Assembly: GCA_004431415.1 (NCBI GenBank) | Contig: QPMI01000407.1 | Coordinates: 7,501 to 71,500 of the forward strand | DNA length: 64,000 nt | Reading direction: 5' to 3' | DNA from: Cyanophora paradoxa | Taxonomy: Eukaryota > Glaucocystophyceae > Cyanophorales > Cyanophoraceae | Shown: positions 37,432-48,000 of the stretch, piece by piece | How positions within the stretch are numbered: the first letter of the stretch is position 1 | How the letters are laid out: every line of letters begins with the position of its first letter | Made by a program: the position numbers and the translations under genes | The notes under the pieces: model-generated | The model's input: the letters and a program-made list of their open reading frames with translations, nothing else | Told to the model about the DNA's origin: nothing | Databases searched by the model: none

Positions 37432-39450
37432 GTGGCCGGGGGCAATGTGGACGATGTCGCGGACGGAGCTTTTCACAGGAGGCGGGAGGACGTGCGGAAA
37501 ACGGAATTCGTAGCACAGTCGCGAGGATACCAAGCTCGAGTTGCGGCACTCGAACGAGAGGTGGACACTGCGCGACTGGAACTGAAGCTCGACGATGCTG
37601 GGCTGGAACTAAAGCAACTGCACGACAGAAGAGCGGAGGAGCGTTTTGAGGAAGGTTCGACCGTCCTGCTATTTTTTGGGAATATTTTCTTATCTCCACT
37701 GCAAGAGAGGGAGCTGCTAGAGCAAACACGTCGCATCAAATTGTCCATCGCCAAACTCCGTCAGTGCATACAGGAAGGTGGTGTTGGCCATGACTGTGCG
37801 TGTAAACTTGATCACCCGCGTTTCCAAGTTTGTGTCAGAGGGCACAGCAGACGTGGAGCGCCTTAAGTCCTGCATGGATGCTGCAGAATTCGAGCTCCTG
37901 GCTTTCCGAAATCGTCAACACTCGAGGTACGGCCTTGGCAACTTCAAACACACCGTATCCAAAGACGTGTACGGCAGATTGGATGCTCTGAATTCGGAGG
38001 AGAAGGAACTCTCTCGCGATTTGGCTGCATGTGTGAAGCGTTTCGAAGGATGGGTTCACGGCGCTCAAGATGCTGGAGGTCACAGTGCAAAGTTCGGGAA
38101 AGCGGACCAGACCGTTGATGGTCCGACCAAAGAGATCGTCAGTGGGGATGAGCAGGATTCCGGAAGCCAGCGACAGCTTCCACCTGAAGTACTCGCATTC
38201 CAGGTCCGTGTTTTTTTGTAGAGCACCTGAGACTCGAATTGATAATCCGCAAGAAATTCCTGGATTCGAGAGGAGGGCACACAGGCGGCTGGGACCCACG
38301 TGATCATGCTGATTTTCTAAGGCTTTACTCCCGACACAGCAGTGCGCCAGAGGTGCTTGTAGAGCGCGCATCCAGGGAGATCATTGGACAGGTGACGACA
38401 GCCATCCAGGAGCACATCGAATGGTCCCTTGGCTCTCGCATTCACATTCGACTCTCCTTCCGACCCTTCGACAGGTACAAGCGATACTTGGAGCTTCAAA
38501 TCAGACAGCGAGAAGCAATCCGGCTTTGGAAAGAAGGCAAGAAATCGAAGATCATAGCGGTCGTCGAGGACGCTGTACAGACAACCGATGCGTCATTCGA
38601 ACGAAGAAGGAAGCAAGAGGCCGAAGAAGCACACCTTCGGGAGCGAGAGGAGAAGTTGCAGCGCCTTGCTGCCTGGAAGGCGAGCGAATTGTTTCTGCGT
38701 TCCAACCAATGATAGATTACAACTGCAGGCCCAAAAACGAAAGGAGGTGGAAGAAAAGTGCCAGAAGAAGATGCAACAGGACGAGGAGCACCGAAAACAG
38801 CTGACAACAGTCCAGAAACGACAGGCGTGAACTTTGTCTTCGTCTCATCGTTGAAACCTGACGAGGCACATTTCTCAGTCTGCATTGAAGGAACAAGTGA
38901 CACAGTATCAGCGTGAAAAACAAGCAGCCAAACAGGCACGAAAAGAAGCAGAAGAAGCCGCAGAAGAAGCTGCAAAAGCTGCAGCAAGGGGTGTGCGGCG
39001 AGATCCAAGTGCTCTTTGGGAGCGGGTCCGAGCTTCTGATCTCAGATCTGCACTATGCTTTTGTTGATGCCATGCAGGACAAGCTTTTGGCACTCCGTAG
39101 GCAAGAGATTAAGCTCCAGGAGCTTTCGGCACAGGTGGAACGGTGTGAGAGGCAAGCCCGCATCCTAGCTCAAGTCCGTTCTCTGCATGTTAGGACCGGA
39201 ATCTGTGTTTGACAGGACAAGCCGTGCAGGTGCCTGTTCCTTGCGTGGCCAGAGATTTCAATCGTCTTGTGGCCCCACAGAGAGTGAGCAGAACCGGACG
39301 ACCCCTGTGCAAGCACGTGCTTTCGGGTTCCCGAAAGAGCCGCTGCTCCTCAATGCCGCTCAACGGTGCATATGTACGATGCATCTTTCGCCTTCGTGGC
39401 TTGACATTTGTCAATGCAGGGCGACGCCTTCGTGGCGGGCGGTTCTATGA
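37432..39450 (+). CDS. CCDC112: CCDC112-like coiled-coil protein (centrosome/cilium)
   Basis: Coiled-coil protein similar to CCDC112, a centriolar-satellite/cilium protein in animals. Exons encode ARVAALEREVDTARLELKL, ERELLEQTRRIKLSIAKLRQ, FVSEGTADVERLKSCMDAAE, then the family signature HTGGWDPRDHADFLRLYSRH. A 53-bp intron joins EHIEW to YKRYLELQIRQREAIRLWKE. Long Glu/Lys/Arg coiled coil follows (RKEAEEAAEEAAKAAARGVR), then RDFNRLVAPTE-type sequence and a last exon RATPSWRAVL, matching the CCDC112 end (RAIPTW). The start is uncertain: no in-frame ATG was seen before 37,432, so a short upstream exon is likely. A run of four C at 39,273-39,276 (five C in the copy at 44,456-44,460) shifts the reading frame before the last exons, so this copy may be damaged or contain a sequence error. 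Confidence 0.75.
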
Positions 39451-39540
39451 TCTGAGAGAGAGCTTCCCCCAAGGGCCCGGTGTTGGGTTCCAGCATGTGG
39501 CTTTTGCTACTGTGTGAGGAGCAGCCCACTGGCGATTTCT

Positions 39541-39610
39541 GCATTTCAGATACACACACACGCTATCTGGGCTAGCCCTGTAGCTGTTCGGACTAGCAGT
39601 GTACGCTGAT
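39541..39610 (-). repeat. Dispersed short repeat, copy C
   Basis: Reverse-complement member of the family at 161-236 and 26,410-26,484. It lies inside the segmental duplication, so it recurs at 44,726-44,796. Confidence 0.65.
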
Positions 39611-39632
39611 TAGAAACAAATTAGCCAGCGAG

Positions 39633-39700
39633 GGGGGGGGGGGGGAGGGAGGGGGGGGGAGGGGGGGGGGAGGGGGGGGGGTGGGGGGGGGAGGGGGCGG
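39633..39700. repeat. G-rich microsatellite
   Basis: Nearly pure G with scattered A and T. In antisense reading it is the pyrimidine-rich intron following the zinc-finger exon. It is a different length in the copy at about 44,817-44,888, so it is unstable or hard to assemble. Confidence 0.8.
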
Positions 39701-39706
39701 GTATAC

Positions 39707-39876
39707 CTGGAGGAATCGCGTGCAAGGCCTTTGCTTTGGTTTGTAGAACGGCGCGGCCGGCCGCTGCTCCTCCTCGGAATGAGCGAAGTAGCACTGACCG
39801 AAGTTGCAGTCGGGGGTGGAATGATGTCGGCAGCAGGCCATTTCTGCTGTCATGTTCGAAGCCCAATGGTGATCCA
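39707..39876 (-). CDS. CCCH zinc-finger exon, partial gene
   Basis: Read on the minus strand between a CAG acceptor at 39,877-39,879 and a CAG/GTATAC donor at 39,707/39,706, this exon encodes TAEMACCRHHSTPDCNFGQC and YFAHSEEEQRP, a C-x7-C-x4-C-x3-H zinc finger. It ends KPKQRPCTRFLQ, which looks like the first residues of a second finger. Tandem CCCH fingers bind RNA in known proteins. No following or preceding exon was recognised, so this is a fragment or a gene whose other exons are not identified. Confidence 0.5.
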
Positions 39877-39888
39877 CTGAGGCCAGGC

Positions 39889-41954
39889 ACAGCGGTTCAA
39901 GAACCGGGAAGAAAGTCCAGTGGAAAACCTCCGCAAGTACCGTGAAAAAACTCGAAGGGACCTCGAAAGTACAAAGCGGGGTAGAGACGGCTTAGGTACC
40001 GAGTTACTTCCGGCACCGAAACCAGGATCGGCCACCAAAACAGCGTCGGCCCGAAGTCTCGTTCAAGGCCGTAGCTAGGCGCTCCCGTTGCAGCAATGGA
40101 CGCATATCGATCAATACAGGTGTCTCTGATGCCAAGCGCGCGCCCCCGAAGCGATTCAGGTGCACTCCGAGCGAACTGCGTCGTCCCACTCGTTTGACGC
40201 ACTCCGAACAGCAGCCAGGTCGTCGGAGAGTACAGGCAGTCCGAATGTGGGCTAATGGCTGTCCAGCAGCGCAGGCAGGTGCTGTTTTTCAAAGTTGTCG
40301 CTAACGGTCACATTGCACTGAGCCAATTCCGGCCGCAGGCAAGCGCTCCTGCTGGCTGAAACGCATCTAATGACACTGTACAGTAGGCCAGAGTGCTGCG
40401 CCGCTGCCGCCACTGCCGATTGGGTGTGGTGCTGTCGCCGCCGCCGCCGCCCCACTTTTTTAACGAAGCGCAGATCATGCAGACCAGCCGACATGCAAGC
40501 CGTGTCGTCGGTAGAAGCAGATTCTGTCTTCTTGGCCGCCCGCCTTCATGGTCCGCCGCCCGCTTGCATGCTCTCGACCGTCCGACTGACGCACGGCCTG
40601 CACCGATTGCAGCTCGCAGGGCTGGCGGCGGCATGCTATAGCAGAGCTTTCTGAGCGGTGCAGCAATGCCGCGGTCCGTTCGGTTTCCTTTTTCCGGTTG
40701 TCCGCTCTGTCTCCGCCTGCTGACTATGATCGTACGCAGCCAGACGGTGCTGTGCCAGTGCTGTTCTAGATCTGATGATTTAGAAGCGGTTGTGCTGTTT
40801 CGGCGGAGCTGCTGCATCGACGAGCAGCCCGGCCGCCTCGCTCCGCCGGCCGGCCGGCCGGTGCTTCTCGAACCCTGCCGCTTCTAGCTGCTGCTTGCCT
40901 CGCATTGCTAGCGCTAGATAGCGTGGCTTTCAATATCACTGGAGCGCAACTACCGCAGCCAGGCCGCTCTAGATCTGCTGCCGTCTGGCAGGTCGCGTCC
41001 TACTTCAAAACGCCGCTTTCTTTCTGTGTGGGCGCTATTCGGCCAAGCCTAGGATTCTGTGATTTGTTCATGTTTAAGCGAAGAACACACTCTCACATGT
41101 ACATCCAGTCTCAGCTCGCAGCTTGGGGCTTGGTTTGGTCTGCATCCTGGCACGCGTACGCGTACTGCAGCAGATCTGAGCATGCATATGAGCATATTAT
41201 AGCTTGCCCGAGCCTTGGAGCACGCGGCGCCGCGCCCAGCAAGCCGAGGAAGCTGGTCCGCGGGGCCGGCACCCCGTCCACTGCGCACGCCGTCATTCAA
41301 TGCCTGGTCCGTTGCGAGCCCCCCGAGGGCTTGCATTGAAGAGAGAACTCACTTTGACACCGCGCGAACGCTCCGGGGATGAGCTCCGCGACGTTTCCGC
41401 GACGTGCTGATCCAGTGACTCATGATCAGCTGCAGTGACATGAGGTGCGGGGTAAGCGAGTTCGCGACGTGGAAGCTGCAGGCGAGCCGCTGAGCTGTAT
41501 ATGGCCGGGCCTTATTTAACTTAGTAATGTTATCATGCTTAGTTATAGCTGCCGCCACACTCAGTGACTTGCCAAGTTGCCAACTTCTTGACCTTCTTCC
41601 ATTCTGAAATGACGGGTCAGTTTCCTGCAAGTCAGATAGGCTGTTTTGAAATATTTTGACTCAGTGATGCGGTTTTTTGGCAAGTCTTCGGAGGCGGCGC
41701 GCGCGCTTCCGCCGGCTGCTTCTATGCATTATATGCCGTAACTGATGTATTTTGGAGCTTTATAGGCTGCCGGGGCCGCGCGCGACCCTCGGCCTCCTGG
41801 CATTGGCACTGTCACTGAGCCTGGGAGCAGGAACGGTTTTCAGAGCCAAACGTTAACGCGGACATGCGGCGCGTGCGCTTCACATACATCTTCATTGCAC
41901 TTTAACAAAACTCTAAAAGCCCTAAGAGTGTCCCTCGCCGCGCCCGGCCGCGCC
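39889..41954. other. Region without recognised gene
   Basis: Several ORFs of 60-170 codons on both strands overlap one another and show no known motif or clear splice pattern. GCCGGCCGGCCGGCC-type runs occur near 40,848. I found nothing supporting a gene, though exons upstream of the CCCH zinc finger (minus strand) might lie here. Confidence 0.45.
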
Positions 41955-42605
41955 TCCGCCGCCCCGGCCGCCAGTGCCCCACGCCGCTGGGCGGCCGCCC
42001 CGTGACACCCCAGGGCCCCGCGACGCTCCGCGCCGCCCCATGCCGTCGGGCGGCCGCCAGCGCCGCCCTGTGCCGCCCCGCGCTGCCTGTGCGGCCGCCC
42101 CGCGACGCCCCAGGGCCGGGCCCCGCGCCGCTCCGAGCCGCCCCACGCCGTCGGGCAGCCGCCAGCGCCGCCCTGCGCCGCCCCGCGCTGCCTGTGCGGC
42201 CGCCCCGCGACGCCCCAGGGCCGGGCCCCGCGCCGCTCCGCGCCGCCCCATGCCGTCGGGCGGCCGCCAGCGCCGCCCTGTGCCGCCCCGCGCTGCCTGT
42301 GCGGCCGCCCCGCGACGCCCCAGGGCCGGGCCCCGCGCCGCTCCGAGCCGCCCCACGCCGTCGGGCGGCCGCCAGCGCCGCCCTGCGCCGCCCCGCGCTG
42401 CCTGTGCGGCCGCCCCGCGACGCCCCAGGGCCGGGCCCCGCGCCGCTCCGAGCCGCCCCACGCCGTCGGGCGGCCGCCAGCGCCGCCCTGCGCCGCCCCG
42501 CGCTGCCTGTGCGGCCGCCCCGCGACGCCCCAGGGCCAGGCCCCGCGCCGCTCCGCGCCGCCCCACGCCGTCGGGCGGCCGCCAGCGCCGCCCTGCGCCG
42601 CCTGC
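41955..42605. repeat. 105-bp GC-rich minisatellite, about six units
   Basis: The unit boundary GGCGGCCGCCAG recurs with ends at 42,060, 42,165, 42,270, 42,375, 42,480 and 42,585, exactly 105 bp apart. Units differ by a few bases (GGGCAGCC against GGGCGGCC; CCATGCCG against CCACGCCG). Since 105 is a multiple of three and no unit has a stop in several frames, long repetitive frames stay open on both strands (up to about 300 codons). They are likely artefacts of the repeat. Confidence 0.9.
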
Positions 42606-43576
42606 GCCGCGACCTGCGCCGCCGAGATGGCATCAGAGGTGGCATAAACGACGCGGCGGGACAGGGCGAGGCGAGGCATCACGCCTCCGGCCGCGGCACC
42701 CTGCACGGTCATCAGTGCGCAGTGCAAAGGACATCCAGGTTGTGCCATCTAGGTGTGGACAGAATGCGATTGCCGGAAGCCGGCCGCCCGGCGCCTCACG
42801 CCCGGCATCCAGATAGAAGTGTTCTTGTATGTCCTCTTGCATGACTGGTCATCCTATGGACAGCTGCTGCGGCGCGGGGGTTAGCGCGATGCGGGCGCGC
42901 GGCGGTGAGCACGAGGCGGGGCATGCGGCATCTGCGAATGAGCGAACTGACCTGTCGCTAAACGTCCATCACCTCCAGCCGCTGTGAACGAGACGAACGA
43001 GGGCGAGGGCGCCCCCGGTTCCGCGCGCTCCTCGCTCTTCTGGCGCGTTGCTCCGCTTGCCAAGTTGCTGCAGGCTGCTGAAATATAGTGCTACGATAGT
43101 ACGGCTTGGCGCCTCGCCGATCGCGGCGGCGGCCGCGGGCCTCGCCCGCGCCCGGCGGCCGGCCGCGGCCCGCCGCGCCCGCTGCGGCAGCTCCGCTAAG
43201 TCCAGTTTTTTCGAATTCCCGGGTTCGCGATCGCGTCGCGAGCAAATTTGACTGGCTGGCCGTCGCGATCGATAACACAGATTCGGGCGCCATAACACAG
43301 TCTTAGAGAGATTGAGACGCTCTTCCCGATGGTGCTAAGCTCGATGACGCCGCAGCTCAGGGCGAAGAGCGGCAGCTCGCCGAAGGATTCCTAGTATTCG
43401 CTACGGCGATTTGTCCCCGGGGTCCAACTTGGGGGATTGGACTTGGGATACGTGATTTGTTTTTCCAATTTTTTCGACTCGGCTTTGACGTCAATTTGAC
43501 GGTTCGACGGCAGCTCGGAGGTTTTTAGCTCCTAGACCCGGCTCTTAGCGGTAAGTGCGACTGGAGTTTTTTCACG
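42606..43576. other. Region without recognised gene
   Basis: GC-rich sequence between the minisatellite and the second copy of the duplication. Overlapping ORFs are Arg/Ala-rich and unconvincing. The last 260 bases are AT-richer with T-runs. The boundary at 43,577 has no repeat or target-site signature that I can see. Confidence 0.45.
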
Positions 43577-44634
43577 GACGACAGCCATCCAGGAGCACAT
43601 CGAATGGTCCCTTGGCTCTCGCATTCACATTCGACTCTCCTTCCGACCCTTCGACAGGTACAAGCGATACTTGGAGCTTCAAATCAGACAGCGAGAAGCA
43701 ATCCGGCTTTGGAAAGAAGGCAAGAAATCGAAGATCATAGCGGTCGTCGAGGACGCTGTACAGACAACCGATGCGTCATTCGAACGAAGAAGGAAGCAAG
43801 AGGCCGAAGAAGCACACCTTCGGGAGCGAGAGGAGAAGTTGCAGCGCCTTGCTGCCTGGAAGGCGAGCGAATTGTTTCTGCGTTCCAACCAATGATAGAT
43901 TACAACTGCAGGCCCAAAAACGAAAGGAGGTGGAAGAAAAGTGCCAGAAGAAGATGCAACAGGACGAGGAGCACCGAAAACAGCTGACAACAGTCCAGAA
44001 ACGACAGGCGTGAACTTTGTCTTCGTCTCATCGTTGAAACCTGACGAGGCACATTTCTCAGTCTGCATTGAAGGAACAAGTGACACAGTATCAGCGTGAA
44101 AAACAAGCAGCCAAACAGGCACGAAAAGAAGCAGAAGAAGCCGCAGAAGAAGCTGCAAAAGCTGCAGCAAGGGGTGTGCGGCGAGATCCAAGTGCTCTTT
44201 GGGAGCGGGTCCGAGCTTCTGATCTCAGATCTGCACTATGCTTTTGTTGATGCCATGCAGGACAAGCTTTTGGCACTCCGTAGGCAAGAGATTAAGCTCC
44301 AGGAGCTTTCGGCACAGGTGGAACGGTGTGAGAGGCAAGCCCGCATCCTAGCTCAAGTCCGTTCTCTGCATGTTAGGACCGGAATCTGTGTTTGACAGGA
44401 CAAGCCGTGCAGGTGCCTGTTCCTTGCGTGGCCAGAGATTTCAATCGTCTTGTGGCCCCCACAGAGAGTGAGCAGAACCGGACGACCCCTGTGCAAGCAC
44501 GTGCTTTCGGGTTCCCGAAAGAGCCGCTGCTCCTCAATGCCGCTCAACGGTGCATATGTACGATGCATCTTTCGCCTTCGTGGCTTGACATTTGTCAATG
44601 CAGGGCGACGCCTTCGTGGCGGGCGGTTCTATGA
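43577..44634 (+). pseudogene. 5'-truncated copy of the CCDC112-like gene
   Basis: Begins inside the exon ending at EHIEW and continues to the stop at 44,634, so it lacks the first half of the gene. The sequence matches copy 1 almost perfectly. Unlike copy 1 it has five C at 44,456-44,460, which keeps DFNRLVAPTESEQNR in frame with the ending RATPSWRAVL. It is thus truncated but frame-intact at its 3' end. There is no sign of a promoter or start upstream. Confidence 0.75.
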
Positions 44635-44898
44635 TCTGAGAGAGAGCTTCCCCCCAAGGGCCCGGTGTTGGGTTCCAGCATGTGGCTTTTGCTACTGTGT
44701 GAGGAGCAGCCCACTGGCGATTTCTGCATTTCAGATACACACACACGCTATCTGGGCTAGCCCTGTAGCTGTTCGGACTAGCAGTGTACGCTGATTAGAA
44801 ACAAATTAGCCAGCGAGGGGGGGGGGAGGGAGGGGGGGGGAGGGGGGGTGGGGGGGGGGAGGGGGGGGGGTGGGGGGGGGGGGAGGGGGCGGGTATAT

Positions 44899-45068
44899 CT
44901 GGAGGAATCGCGTGCAAGGCCTTTGCTTTGGTTTGTAGAACGGCGCGGCCGGCCGCTGCTCCTCCTCGGAATGAGCGAAGTAGCACTGACCGAAGTTGCA
45001 GTCGGGGGTGGAATGATGTCGGCAGCAGGCCATTTCTGCTGTCATGTTCGAAGCCCAATGGTGATCCA
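44899..45068 (-). pseudogene. Copied CCCH zinc-finger exon with lost splice donor
   Basis: Identical to 39,707-39,876 in the finger residues, but the donor GTATAC of copy 1 is ATATAC here (C/T change on the plus strand at 44,898). The exon could no longer be spliced at that site. Its upstream flank is viral DNA from 45,081. Confidence 0.6.
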
Positions 45069-48000
45069 CTGAGGCCAGGCGGCCCCGACAAGCACGTAGC
45101 ACGTGCACTGAATTTCGAAGCACTGGTCATGATGGTCGGGTCCGAATTCGATGCTGCAGCTGGTTCGCAGTCCGAGTAAAGTGCACTGCGGCAATTGCAA
45201 GCCGCTAATCGATTCATTGGCTCGACAGCAATGTAATGGATTGAACACATATAAGTTATTGTAATTCATAACAGGAGTAGTGTAAACATACTTTCCTGCT
45301 TTTATTTTTCCATTAAAATATGAATTGAGTTGACTGGTAAGATCTGCTTCTGTAATGCATCTACTAATAGTCGAGCTATCTGTGGGGTTCATAGCATAAA
45401 AGTTTCTTGCATAAGCATTTCCACGAACAAGTAAGGTTTTATCAAAGTAATTTTGCGAATTGTGGAAAAACCATGTTTCTTCAAACATAGGTCCTGCTGG
45501 CTCTACAATCTGACCCGATCCTACATACATTGTGTTGTTGGCTCTAATTGTGGTTGCTGTGAAGGGATCAAGAGTTGGTCTATTGGTCAAATCATTGTAG
45601 TTGCCCGAGAAAATCGCTGGTTTGTTATAAATATCTGTATTCCAATCATGAGTGTGTGCAAAATCTGTTATCTCTGCCTTTGTGTGATTGTGAGCAAAAT
45701 CTGTAATCTCTGCCTTTGTGTGATTGTGAGCAAAATCTGTAATTTCACTCTTCACATGAGTGTGTGCAAAATCTGTAATCTGTGACTTTGTGTGAGTATG
45801 TGCGAAATCTGTGATTTCAGATTTAAAATGAGTGTGAGCAAAATTCGTAATATCTGCTCTGGTGTGGGTGTGAGCAAAATCTGTAATTTGTGATTTTGTA
45901 TGAGTGTGTGCAAAATCTGTGATTTCTGCCTTTGTGTGGGTGTGTGATCTATTATTCAGATCGAGAAAACTACCTGAGTATGCAACAGGGTGTAAATTGG
46001 ATGGGGTGGGTTTATTGATGAGATCATTATAATCTCCTGTGAAAGAGATTATTTTCAGTTCACCCCGTCCAACATAATCGGAAGGGAGATCGATTTTAAT
46101 GGGCATAATAGCAGGATCAATAGGAATCTCGTACTCAGCTCCTGGGTGAACCACAGGAAAGACTTGATCACTTTCAGTGTGAACAAAAAAGTTGTCAGCA
46201 GTCACTGTTCCATCGATAGTTCCACCTGTCAGGGGAAGATAATTGCCTGTCACAGCGAGACCAGCAATAACTAAGGCGAGTTCTGTTTCATCTACATAGT
46301 TTTGGGCTTGAAGGTAATCCTCTGTAACCACTCTGGATATAGTCTCGTTGTGAATGTTTTTTGCTGCTGCCCTCTGATTAATTTCTAAAACACCCTCGCC
46401 AACGCCACCATTATAGTTGGTTTTTATCCATGCTATTTCACATTTCTTATAATCATCTCGGTTTCCAATTAAAGCATCTGGTAAAAGACGTTCTCGGCTG
46501 AAAACTAATTTCGGTCTTGATGAATCTAAATCGCTAACATCTGTTACGTTGATCTGGATTGCAGAATGAAAATCAGCATGAGCAAGAGGATCTAATGGAA
46601 GAGAAGGCAAAGGAGGGAGAACAGATGTCATTTCGATGTCAGAGGCGTAGTAGTTTGTAACATAAATACTGGGAAATGTGTCCTGCAAGCCGATATTTCC
46701 ACCTGCAGCAACTATCTCCATTTCGCGGGGAATCCGTACAAACAAAGAGCCTGACATGTCAGTGTTGGCACGAATTCCCTGCCTGTGGACATAGTGTTCA
46801 TTCAAATATAACCTTTCAGGGGTGTTGATTGATTTGTAGAGAGAGACAGCTAGTGTGACAGGAAGCTCTGACTTTGCGAACTCGGGTTGCTCATCGATCT
46901 CACTCCAAACATGTCTGTGATCCTCAGGTGGAAATTCAAGCGGTATATTATCAAGATCACCCCAGTCGTGTCTATGATCCTCTGGTGGAAATTTAAGCGG
47001 TCTATTGTCGATATCGCCCCAATCGTGTCTGTGATCCTCAGGTGGAAATCTATCTGGTTTATTATCTATTTCATCCCAATCATGCCTGTGTTCCTCTGGT
47101 GGAAAATTCTCAGGTTTGTTGTTAATAGATTCCCAGTCCACTGTGAACTCCAAGGGGAAGAAAACAGGATCAAAGCCATCTGGAAGCAGCTGCTCATGCG
47201 GAATCACAGGCTGCTCGTATTCAATTTCTTGAACGTCTAATCCGTCGGGAATTAATTGCTCCTCCGGCTCTGTGTACATTTCTAGCGGGAAAACTTCGAT
47301 ATCAGGTGACAGGTACTCTTCGTGCGGATGCTTATAGGGTTCTATCACTGGGCGATTCCTGACAGCCTCCCACGAAATAATATTTTGCCCGAATGGAACT
47401 GTTTCATCAGCAACTCGCTCTCGACCTGGTCCGTCCGGGGTTGGCGGCTTTGGTAGCCCTGGAAGAGGTGGTATAGGTGGTATAGGGACAATAGGTCCGA
47501 AGTAGTAGTTGAAAATGTTGATCACCTCCTCTTCAGTGCTAACCTTCTTACCATCTTGGTAAATATTTGTTCCATGAATATTTCGCCACTGCCTGGTGCG
47601 GAGCCCTAGATCGTAACTGTCATGCAACGCCGGGAGCAGGTGCCTGTCAGCCTCAATCAAGATAGAGCCAAAGGTGCATCCAGGAATATCTAACCTGGTG
47701 GCTGGCTCGGTATCGATTTGATTTACATCAAAACCGTATAAAATATTTGCTTCTCGTGCAGCTGTAAAAAGTAAATCCCAGGGAAACGGCTGGATTTGTG
47801 ATGCTAGCACTGATATTCCTGCAGGCGCAGCGTCGCTGCTTGTCTGCGACTCTTCGCCAAGGAGAATTCGCCCTGTAATGTGAGCCGCAGTCTTGTTTGT
47901 GACAGCATTGGATTCATCAATTAGACGTAGAGCTGATGTGTGGACCCCTCTATCATTTTGGAGCCTAAAGATTAATCTACCAGAATCATACTTGGAAACT

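Larger units (their letters stand above)
38394..39888 (+). repeat. Segmental duplication, copy 1
   Basis: 1,495 bp nearly identical to 43,577-45,080 in direct orientation. It covers the 3' half of the CCDC112-like gene, its downstream region, a dispersed-repeat copy, a G-rich microsatellite and an antisense CCCH zinc-finger exon. Differences are a C-run indel at 39,273, another at about 39,465, length changes in the G tract and a C/T change at 39,706. Sequence diverges abruptly at both ends. Confidence 0.95.
43577..45080 (+). repeat. Segmental duplication, copy 2, abutting the provirus
   Basis: 1,504 bp, direct repeat of 38,394-39,888. The match stops at 45,080, where the AT-richer viral element begins. 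The sequence that follows copy 1 (from 39,889) is not found on the other side of the provirus. Confidence 0.95.

Noticed and set aside
41974-42844. Long open frames (up to about 300 codons) over the minisatellite as genes
   Set aside because: They exist in several frames on both strands because the 105-bp unit contains no stops; no splice or start context supports one of them.
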